From: Actinomycetota bacterium
GTDB lineage: Bacteria; Actinomycetota; Actinomycetes; Nanopelagicales; Nanopelagicaceae
Length of the DNA stretch: 6,169 bases
Direction of reading: 5' to 3'
NCBI GenBank assembly: GCA_009699825.1
Contig: WLNM01000068.1
Span: 1-6,169 of the forward strand
Shown here: in pieces, positions 1 to 5,664 of the stretch
How positions within the stretch are numbered: position 1 is the stretch's first letter
How the letters are laid out: every line of letters starts with the position of its first letter
Program-made: the position numbers and the translations under genes
Notes under the pieces: generated by a model
What the model saw: only the letters and a program-made list of their open reading frames with translations
What the model was told of the DNA's origin: nothing
The model's database searches: none

Positions 1-150
1 CTAGATGGCTTGACCGTACAAGGTGATACGTGGTGGTTTAATCTGCGCCCCTCAAATACTGAGCCGCTGCTTCGCCTTAATGTAGAAGCCAAGGACCTTG
101 CCCGCATGGAGAAAATCAAAGACGAGGTGCTCGCCACAGTTAGAAAATGA
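1..150 (+). CDS. manB: Phosphomannomutase/phosphoglucomutase, C-terminal end (partial)
   Basis: The window opens inside this gene; only the last 49 codons and a TGA stop are present. The translation carries the signature of the C-terminal domain of alpha-D-phosphohexomutases, RPSNTEPLLRLNVEA (residues 17-31 of the fragment), preceded by DTWWFNLRPS. In this family the R-x-S-N-T-E-P loop binds the phosphate of the sugar substrate. The enzyme interconverts hexose 6-phosphate and 1-phosphate in the cytoplasm, supplying mannose-1-phosphate or glucose-1-phosphate for glycan and nucleotide-sugar synthesis. The symbol rests on the motif and on the actinobacterial order manB then ahcY; the active-site serine domain lies outside the window, so mannose versus glucose specificity cannot be judged. 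GC of the fragment is about 51% by hand count, a little above its neighbours, but the sample is too small to mean much. Confidence 0.9.
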   Translation, partial: LDGLTVQGDTWWFNLRPSNTEPLLRLNVEAKDLARMEKIKDEVLATVRK

Positions 151-275
151 GAGCCTGAGTTCTCAATTTGTAACCAGTACCAGTAACCTAAGCCCCTAGT
201 CGCCTAACACTGTAGAGCCCTACCCCTTAGGTCACGTCAAAACGATTGAGTACTTAACCTAAAAGGAGAACGTTC
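151..275 (+). promoter_or_regulatory. ahcY 5' leader with repeats and alternative pairings
   Basis: This is a non-coding gap between manB and ahcY. CCAGTA occurs twice in tandem (174-185). From 187 to 226 there are five 8-base units in register, four starting CCTA and one TGTA. The 8-mer TAACCTAA occurs at 184-191 and again at 255-262. The intervening CTTAGGT (226-232) can pair with ACCTAAG at 186-192 (7 bp, or 9 of 10 if extended to 183-192/226-235). Alternatively TTAGGT (227-232) can pair with ACCTAA at 257-262, directly beside the Shine-Dalgarno. The two helices exclude each other, as in a leader switch, but no known riboswitch was recognised; in particular the SAH riboswitch core was looked for and not seen. 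No clear -35/-10 pair was found. Regulation is inference only. Confidence 0.35.
264..268 (+). promoter_or_regulatory. Ribosome binding site of ahcY
   Basis: AGGAG, embedded in AAAAGGAGAA, lies 7 bases before the GTG at 276. It is the strongest Shine-Dalgarno in the window and fixes GTG as the ahcY start codon. Its upstream edge abuts ACCTAA (257-262), which can form a helix with 227-232. Confidence 0.85.
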
Positions 276-1562
276 GTGAATTCACCAGTGACGTCAACAA
301 TTCCAAAGCATGACATTGCAGATGCATCACTAGCTGCAGAAGGTCGCAAGCGAATCGAATGGGCAGAGCGCAACATGCCTGTACTTGCACAGATCCGTGA
401 ACGCTTTGAAAAATCACAACCTTTTACTGGAGTACGCATTGCAGCTTGCATGCACGTTACAACAGAGACAGCAAATTTGATGCGAGTTTTAAAAGCTGGC
501 GGAGCAGATATTGCACTCTGTGCGTCCAATCCACTTTCAACGCAAGATGACACAGCAGCAGCACTCGTTCACGAATATGGAATTAGCGTCTTTGCTCGCA
601 ATGCAGTTGATCGCGATGGTTATTACTCACACATCAATGCAGCCCTTGATATTCAACCTCATCAAGTATTTGATGATGGTTGCGATCTCGTAAATACTCT
701 GCACACAACTCGTAAAGAACTTATCGGAAATATTGCTGGTGGTTGCGAAGAAACTACAACTGGTGTTATTCGTCTAACGCAAATGGCCAAAGATGGTGCG
801 CTTCAATTCCCAATGATTGCCGTTAATGACACTGACACAAAACACATGTTTGATAATCGCTACGGAACAGGTCAATCAACTCTTGATGCAGTCTTTCGCG
901 CTACAAACTTCTTACTCGCTGGACGTATCGTGGTTGTTGCAGGGTTTGGATATTGCGGAAAAGGCGTTGCAGAACGCGCAAAAGGCATGGGCGCAGATGT
1001 AATAATTACTGAAATTGATCCAACTAAAGCACTTGATGCAATGATGCAAGGATTTCGCGTAATGCCAATGGCAGATGCTGCCAAAGTTGGCGATGTATTC
1101 ATTACAGTTACTGGAAATCGTGATGTATTGCGTGATGAACACTTTGCCGTTATGAAAGATGGCGCAATCATGGCTAACTCTGGTCACTTTGACATTGAAA
1201 TCGATGTTGCATGGCTCGAGCAAAACGCAAAGAAAAAGAATGCAAAGATGCGTCACCAAACAGATGAATACGTATTATCTGATGGTCGCCGCCTGCTTCT
1301 TATCGCTGAAGGCCGCCTCGTAAATCTTGGTGCAGCAGAAGGACATCCTGCATCAGTGATGGATATGTCATTTTCAGATCAAGCACTAACAGCTGAGTAC
1401 TTAGTAAAAGAAGCCATGAATCTCAAGCCAGGTGTACATACAGTTCCTACCTATATCGATAAAGAAGTTGCAAGCCTTAAACTTCAAAGTATGGGTGGAA
1501 AAATTGATGTGCTTACTCCTGCTCAAGATATGTACTTAAACTCTTGGGAACACGGAAGCTAA
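276..1562 (+). CDS. ahcY: S-adenosylhomocysteine hydrolase (adenosylhomocysteinase), short type
   Basis: This 428-residue cytoplasmic NAD-dependent enzyme splits S-adenosylhomocysteine into homocysteine and adenosine, relieving product inhibition of methyltransferases. Residues matching the known active site by motif are H60 (CMHVT), D134 (DDG), E159 followed by TTT, K189 with D193-N194 (TKHMFDN), H304 (NSGHFD) and H357 (EGHP). The Rossmann NAD loop GFGYCGKG is at 223-230, with E246 at the end of the next strand. The cysteine of the animal enzyme's DNLYGC segment is T198 here (RYGTGQS). The length, lacking the roughly 40-residue insertion of mycobacterial SahH, and the wording of the motifs fit the short Thermotoga/cyanobacterial/archaeal type. 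The C-terminus ends in DMYLNSWEHGS and lacks the usual Lys...Tyr tail that contacts NAD of the neighbouring subunit. The start is GTG with AGGAG 7 bases upstream. S-inosylhomocysteine is a possible alternative substrate, known for an archaeal short-type enzyme. Confidence 0.96.
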   Translation: MNSPVTSTIPKHDIADASLAAEGRKRIEWAERNMPVLAQIRERFEKSQPFTGVRIAACMHVTTETANLMRVLKAGGADIALCASNPLSTQDDTAAALVHEYGISVFARNAVDRDGYYSHINAALDIQPHQVFDDGCDLVNTLHTTRKELIGNIAGGCEETTTGVIRLTQMAKDGALQFPMIAVNDTDTKHMFDNRYGTGQSTLDAVFRATNFLLAGRIVVVAGFGYCGKGVAERAKGMGADVIITEIDPTKALDAMMQGFRVMPMADAAKVGDVFITVTGNRDVLRDEHFAVMKDGAIMANSGHFDIEIDVAWLEQNAKKKNAKMRHQTDEYVLSDGRRLLLIAEGRLVNLGAAEGHPASVMDMSFSDQALTAEYLVKEAMNLKPGVHTVPTYIDKEVASLKLQSMGGKIDVLTPAQDMYLNSWEHGS

Positions 1563-1653
1563 TACGCTAAATAATTAGTAATTAGTCCTCAGCATTACCC
1601 ACAGCGTTAATTTGTAAGGATTACTCTGTCGAGTTTTTTGCCATGATTCCTGC
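1563..1653. other. ahcY-comF intergenic gap
   Basis: This is a 91-base AT-rich gap. It holds a perfect tandem 7-mer, AATTAGT at 1573-1579 and 1580-1586. ACGCT (1564-1568) could pair with AGCGT (1603-1607), but the stem is only 5 bp, the loop is 34 bases and no T-run follows, so it is not called a terminator. CATGAT (1642-1647) matches four of six bases of a -10 element and ends 6 bases before the comF ATG, which would give a leaderless message; no -35 partner is visible. In M. tuberculosis tmk, mtrA, mtrB and lpqB lie between the corresponding genes; nothing of them remains here. Confidence 0.5.
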
Positions 1654-2301
1654 ATGCGCAAATCTCACTCCTTAAGTGAAATTCTGTTTCCAACGCGCTG
1701 TTTTGGATGTCGTGCATTAGGCCTAGATATTTGTTCACAATGCAGAGTCCTCTGGAATCCTCATTTGTATAGAAGTGAATTTGATTCGCTCAAAATCTAT
1801 TCAGCCGTTCTTTATTCTCCAGTTGCAAAACGCATAATTCTCTCGGCGAAAGAAAATGGCATCAAGGCGGCAGATGAATTAGTAATTGATGCACTTTCAT
1901 ATTCCCTTCATTTACTATTACGAGATTTTGAGATGGGAATACTTGTACCTGCACCCTCTCGAAAAAGTTCAAATCGAAAGAGGGGTCGTGATTTTTTATC
2001 CGTCATCACTCACGCTTTAGCCCGAAACGAATCACTTGATTGTGCAGATTTACTGATTCATACGCGCAAGGTAAGAGATCAATCAAAACTAAATGCCCAT
2101 CAACGACATGAGAATATTTATGAAGCACTGGCAATAGACAGGAATAAATTGCGGTCACTGGGAGTTGGTACAGATGTGATCCTTGTCGATGACTTGCTCA
2201 CAACTGGCGCAACACTTCTTGAGGCCCGACGGGCTTTAGAAGTCCGCGGAATAAGGGTGATAGCGGCAATTACTGCCTGCCTCTCACCACCGCTAAGATA
2301 A
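1654..2301 (+). CDS. comF: ComF family protein (phosphoribosyltransferase-like)
   Basis: This 215-residue protein begins with a zinc-ribbon: C16-x2-C19 and C27-x2-C30 after the typical LFPTRC lead-in. The middle has the ComF signature PAPSRKSSNRKRGRDF (99-114) and then RDQSKLNAHQRHENI (141-155). The C-terminal type I PRTase loop is VILVDDLLTTGATL (175-188), with D179-D180 and T183-T184-G185 expected to bind the PRPP phosphates. ComF is needed for DNA uptake in transformable bacteria such as Bacillus and Haemophilus, where it acts in the cytoplasm with the single-strand import machinery; its reaction is unknown. No other competence gene is in view, so the role here is open. ATG 1654 is the first usable ATG after an in-frame stop at 1615-1617. 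No Shine-Dalgarno lies at a normal distance (TAAGGA at 1615-1620 is 33 bases away), so translation may be leaderless. It sits just upstream of secA as in other actinobacteria. Confidence 0.93.
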   Translation: MRKSHSLSEILFPTRCFGCRALGLDICSQCRVLWNPHLYRSEFDSLKIYSAVLYSPVAKRIILSAKENGIKAADELVIDALSYSLHLLLRDFEMGILVPAPSRKSSNRKRGRDFLSVITHALARNESLDCADLLIHTRKVRDQSKLNAHQRHENIYEALAIDRNKLRSLGVGTDVILVDDLLTTGATLLEARRALEVRGIRVIAAITACLSPPLR

Positions 2302-2323
2302 GCCAGATACTTTGACCGACCGT

Positions 2324-2343
2324 TATAAACCTTTGAAAGGGTG
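2324..2343 (+). promoter_or_regulatory. Possible secA -10 element and ribosome binding site
   Basis: In the 47-base comF-secA gap, TATAAA (2324-2329) matches five of six bases of a -10 box. AAAGGGTG (2336-2343) is a reasonable Shine-Dalgarno ending 5 bases before the ATG at 2349. TTGACC (2312-2317) looks like a -35 but is only 6 bases from the -10, so the pair cannot work as a standard promoter. The ribosome site is fairly sure; the promoter is not, and secA may also be read through from comF. Confidence 0.4.
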
Positions 2344-2348
2344 AACAG

Positions 2349-5018
2349 ATGCCAGCCTTTGTTGATCGCATTTTGCGCGCTGGCGAAGGTCGAATCCTTA
2401 AAGAGTTAAGCAAAATAGTTGTTCTAGTCAACGCCCAAGAATCTCGCATGGTCGCAATGAGTGATGATGAGTTGCGCGAGCAGACCCAAGTTTTTAAGAC
2501 TCGAATCTCTCAAGGTGAAACTTTAGATCAATTACTTCCTGAAGCATTTGCAGTAGTACGCGAAGCCGCAAAACGAACCTTAGGTCAGCGTCATTACGAC
2601 GTTCAGATTATGGGTGGAGCAGCACTGCATCGAGGAAACATCGCAGAAATGCGCACCGGCGAAGGTAAAACTCTTGTTGCAACACTTCCGTCGTATCTCA
2701 ATGCGTTGGCCGGTCGTGGAGTTCATGTCGTTACTGTTAATGATTACCTTGCAGAACGCGACAGCGAATGGATGGGACGTGTTCACCGATTTCTTGGATT
2801 AAATGTTGGAGTAATTCTTGCCAATATGACACCAAGCGAACGACGTGAGGCATACGGAGCCGACATCACCTATGGCACAAATAATGAATTTGGTTTTGAT
2901 TATTTGCGAGATAATATGGCGTGGAATCTTGATGAATGCGTCCACCGAGATTACTTCTTCGCCGTAGTAGACGAAGTTGACTCCATTTTAATTGATGAAG
3001 CCAGAACACCATTGATTATTAGTGGACCTGCGGACAAAGCAACCAAGTGGTATCTCGAATTTAGTGAATTGTCATTAAAACTCGATCGAAATCGTCACTA
3101 TGAAGTAGATGAAAAAAAGCGCACCGTCGGAATACTCGAAGAAGGTGTAACTCGCGTCGAAGAATTACTCAAGATTGAAAATCTTTACGAAGCAGCCAAT
3201 ACTCCGATGATTGGCTATCTAAACAACGCCATTCGCGCTAAAGAGCTTTATAAACGTGATAAAGATTATGTTGTCATGAATGGCGAATTGCTCATCGTTG
3301 ACGAACATACTGGCCGCATTCTTGCAGGGCGACGTTACAGCGAGGGTATGCATCAGGCACTTGAAGCAAAAGAGCGTATTGAAATTAAAGATGAGAATCA
3401 GACACTTGCGACAATTACTCTGCAGAATTACTTCCGTTTATACGAAAAACTCTCTGGCATGACTGGTACAGCGATGACTGAAGCCTCTGAATTTCATCAG
3501 ATTTATAAGCTAGGCGTCGTACCTATCCCTACCAATCGGTCAATGGTTCGTATTGATCAGCCAGATTTAGTCTACAAATCAGAAGCTGGAAAATTTGCTG
3601 CAGTTACGGCAGATATTGTGGAGCGACACCGAAAAGGCCAACCCGTTTTAGTTGGAACAGTTAGCGTTGAAAAATCTGAAGAGTTATCTGCATTGCTTAA
3701 GAAAAGTGGCGTGCCACACGAAGTCCTTAACGCAAAGCATCACGAACGCGAAGCAGCAATTATTGCGCGAGCAGGAGTTGTTGGAGCGGTAACAGTTGCA
3801 ACCAACATGGCTGGTCGCGGTACTGACATTATGCTCGGCGGTAATCCAGAATTTATGGCTGACTTTGAATTACAACGTAAAGGTTTATCTCCAGTTGATA
3901 ACCCAGAGGAATATGAAGCAGCGTGGCCAGATGAAATTGCCAAGCAAAAAGCTGCAGTAGCAAAAGGACACGATGACGTTAGTTCATTAGGTGGTCTTTA
4001 CGTATTAGGAACTGAACGTCATGAATCTCGACGCATCGATAATCAGTTACGTGGACGCTCTGGGCGTCAAGGCGATCCTGGAGAATCACGCTTCTATCTT
4101 TCATTGCAAGACGAACTAATGCGCAGATTCAACTCAGGACTTGTTGAGCGATTCCTATCGGCTGCAGGTATTCCAGACAATGAACCAATTGAATCCAAGA
4201 TGGTTTCAAACGCGATTAGATCTGCGCAAACTCAAGTGGAAGCACAAAACTTCGAAATTCGTAAAAATGTTCTGAAGTATGACGATGTAATGAATCGTCA
4301 ACGCGAAGTTATTTATGGAGAACGTAGACTCGTTTTAGAAGGCAAAGATATTAAGGACCAGGTTGCTGAATTCATGAGTGAGACTCTTGAGGCATATGTT
4401 GATGCAGCAACTGCAGATGGATTTGCCGAAGATTGGGACCTCGAAAAGCTATGGAGCGCTCTTAAAGTTATTTATCCCGTTTCTTTTACAATCCAAGAAC
4501 TTGAACAAGATGTTGGTTCTCGTGCTGGTTTGGATGTTGATTTCCTACGAACACGCATTCTTGATGATGTAGCCGCTGCCTATCAAAGACGCGAAGAAAG
4601 TCTGGGCAGTGAAGTAATGCGTGAATTAGAACGCAAAGTTTTGCTTTCAGTTCTTGATCGCAAATGGCGCGAACACCTTTATGAAATGGATTATTTGCAA
4701 GAAGGCATTGGACTTCGTGCGATGGCACAACGTGATCCACTCGTTGAATATCAACGTGAAGGTTTTGATTTGTTCACTGCAATGATGGATGCAATTAAGG
4801 AAGAAATCGCAAGTTATCTCTTTAATATTGAAGTTCAGGTTGAAGGCGGCAATAAAGTCCAAGCTAAGGGCCTCGAGCAACCAGAAGCACCTGTAGCATC
4901 GCTTAAGTACACCGCAGCAGATGAAGATGGTGTTTCGCGATCAACAGATGTTTCAAGAAATGGTCCGTGTCCGTGCGGTTCAGGCAAGAAATTTAAGCGT
5001 TGCCACGGAGCTGCTTAG
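2349..5018 (+). CDS. secA: Preprotein translocase ATPase SecA
   Basis: This complete 889-residue motor drives secretory preproteins through the SecYEG channel at the inner face of the membrane. It opens with the usual FVDRILRAGEGRILKEL. Motifs in order are: Walker A MRTGEGKT (101-108, K107), Walker B VVDEVDSILIDEART (206-220, D208-E209), the preprotein-binding domain from about 227 to 370, SGMTGTA (369-375), NMAGRGTDI (486-494), and the second nucleotide-domain motif QLRGRSGRQGDPG (566-578). The helical scaffold and two-helix finger are around 640-815 (WREHLYEMDYLQEGIGLR at 773-790). After a short linker the SEC-C zinc motif follows, with C874, C876, C885 and H886. Length and architecture are those of the housekeeping (SecA1-like) protein. 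The hpf gene that separates comF from secA in many actinobacteria is missing. The stop codon is 3 bases from the stop of the opposing gene. Confidence 0.98.
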   Translation: MPAFVDRILRAGEGRILKELSKIVVLVNAQESRMVAMSDDELREQTQVFKTRISQGETLDQLLPEAFAVVREAAKRTLGQRHYDVQIMGGAALHRGNIAEMRTGEGKTLVATLPSYLNALAGRGVHVVTVNDYLAERDSEWMGRVHRFLGLNVGVILANMTPSERREAYGADITYGTNNEFGFDYLRDNMAWNLDECVHRDYFFAVVDEVDSILIDEARTPLIISGPADKATKWYLEFSELSLKLDRNRHYEVDEKKRTVGILEEGVTRVEELLKIENLYEAANTPMIGYLNNAIRAKELYKRDKDYVVMNGELLIVDEHTGRILAGRRYSEGMHQALEAKERIEIKDENQTLATITLQNYFRLYEKLSGMTGTAMTEASEFHQIYKLGVVPIPTNRSMVRIDQPDLVYKSEAGKFAAVTADIVERHRKGQPVLVGTVSVEKSEELSALLKKSGVPHEVLNAKHHEREAAIIARAGVVGAVTVATNMAGRGTDIMLGGNPEFMADFELQRKGLSPVDNPEEYEAAWPDEIAKQKAAVAKGHDDVSSLGGLYVLGTERHESRRIDNQLRGRSGRQGDPGESRFYLSLQDELMRRFNSGLVERFLSAAGIPDNEPIESKMVSNAIRSAQTQVEAQNFEIRKNVLKYDDVMNRQREVIYGERRLVLEGKDIKDQVAEFMSETLEAYVDAATADGFAEDWDLEKLWSALKVIYPVSFTIQELEQDVGSRAGLDVDFLRTRILDDVAAAYQRREESLGSEVMRELERKVLLSVLDRKWREHLYEMDYLQEGIGLRAMAQRDPLVEYQREGFDLFTAMMDAIKEEIASYLFNIEVQVEGGNKVQAKGLEQPEAPVASLKYTAADEDGVSRSTDVSRNGPCPCGSGKKFKRCHGAA

Positions 5019-5021
5019 TTT

Positions 5022-5540
5022 CTATAGTAAATCTAGCGCTGTACACAACCAACGATTATCTACGCCTTCAAATCTAACGGATAGCGCGCGCAGCCTTTCT
5101 CCGTATCGCACAGTTACAACTGATTCACAAATTCCATCGAGGGGTTCACTCTGGTGAATAGTTCGTAATTTTCCTACTTCTTTCATTGTGCCAGCCCGTG
5201 CATGTAATTCTGTAAAAATTTTTCGGTGACACATACGAGTTAATTGAGATGGTGAACGCCGCCCAGCCCAGATTTCTAGAACACTTACAACGAATCTCAT
5301 AGTCCATTCGTGCAACTCAGGGAGATCACTTGCAGACGTCGGTTGAGGAGAAAAGTCTGGGTCGTATTCATCATCAAAACTTGAGGGGATTAAGTAGAGT
5401 CGAGCTTTCTGTTTTTCATGTTCTTGCACAATTGGTCTAAACATCTCCAACATCGGATGTTCCCAATCTTCTGCTTCACAGCTGGAGATTTCTGCGTAAG
5501 TTACTGGCTTAAGTAATGAAATGCTCTCTAAAGTTGTCAT
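5022..5540 (-). CDS. Rv3235 family protein, function unknown
   Basis: This 172-residue soluble protein has no signal peptide or membrane segment. It resembles the actinobacterial Rv3235 family (DUF6459 from memory), a conserved family of unknown function commonly found near secA. The N-terminal part (about 1-73) is acidic and low in recognisable structure (DDEYDPDFSPQP around 56-67). The family-like core is the C-terminal 100 residues: a helix with VLEIWAGRRSPSQLTRM (87-103), a basic stretch, then strands including VVTVRYGERLRALSVRF (141-157) and the closing DNRWLCTALDLL (161-172). The frame stays open upstream to an ATG at 5672, but that start would overlap the divergent gene at 5665, and the extra 44 residues do not look like the family. 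The ATG at 5540 is therefore preferred, although no Shine-Dalgarno precedes it; TTG at 5546 is an alternative. It meets secA tail to tail, 3 bases apart. The family assignment is by motif recognition, moderately sure. Confidence 0.8.
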   Translation of the reverse strand: MTTLESISLLKPVTYAEISSCEAEDWEHPMLEMFRPIVQEHEKQKARLYLIPSSFDDEYDPDFSPQPTSASDLPELHEWTMRFVVSVLEIWAGRRSPSQLTRMCHRKIFTELHARAGTMKEVGKLRTIHQSEPLDGICESVVTVRYGERLRALSVRFEGVDNRWLCTALDLL

Positions 5541-5664
5541 GGGCAAAGATTGTCTTTGAAGGTTGCGACTTAAAACGTTCAAAGAGATGATTCTCGAGTC
5601 ATAAAAAAGTATGGGTGTGCACCATAAATTCAACGGATAAATTTCTAGCGTTGAGTACCTGCCT
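5541..5664. promoter_or_regulatory. Divergent intergenic region with operator-like inverted repeats
   Basis: This 124-base region separates the start codons of the two divergent genes, so both promoters should lie here or nearby. Two imperfect palindromes stand close together. One at 5587-5602 is centred on CTCGAG, with half-sites ATGATTCT and ATGACTCG (six of eight bases agree). The other at 5610-5626 has 5-base arms TATGG and CCATA around 7 bases that include most of GTGCAC (5617-5622). No convincing -35/-10 pair was found on either strand. TTGAAT followed by TACTTT (minus strand, 5633 down to 5606, 16-base spacer) is the best but weak. Neither gene has a visible Shine-Dalgarno. Confidence 0.35.

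Noticed and set aside
144..169. Hairpin over the manB stop (TGAGA 148-152 with TCTCA 161-165) as a terminator
   Set aside because: The stem has only 5 bp plus three A-T pairs after a mismatch, and only TTT follows; too weak to call.
151..275. SAH riboswitch upstream of ahcY
   Set aside because: The conserved core expected for the SAH riboswitch is not visible on reading; the pairings present are different and AT-rich.
912..1259. 115-codon open frame on the minus strand within ahcY
   Set aside because: It lies wholly antisense to a strongly conserved enzyme, has a cysteine-rich unlikely composition and no ribosome site; a shadow frame.
1643..1675. 10-codon upstream frame (ATG at 1643) overlapping the comF start out of frame
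   Set aside because: No ribosome site and no recognisable leader-peptide pattern such as codon runs; probably chance.
4486..4880. Two overlapping minus-strand open frames inside secA
   Set aside because: They are antisense to the conserved SecA scaffold region with no recognisable domain; open by composition only.
5005..5045. Bidirectional terminator between secA and the opposing gene
   Set aside because: Only fragments of complementarity (TAG/CTA type) were found, with no stable stem and no T-run on either strand.
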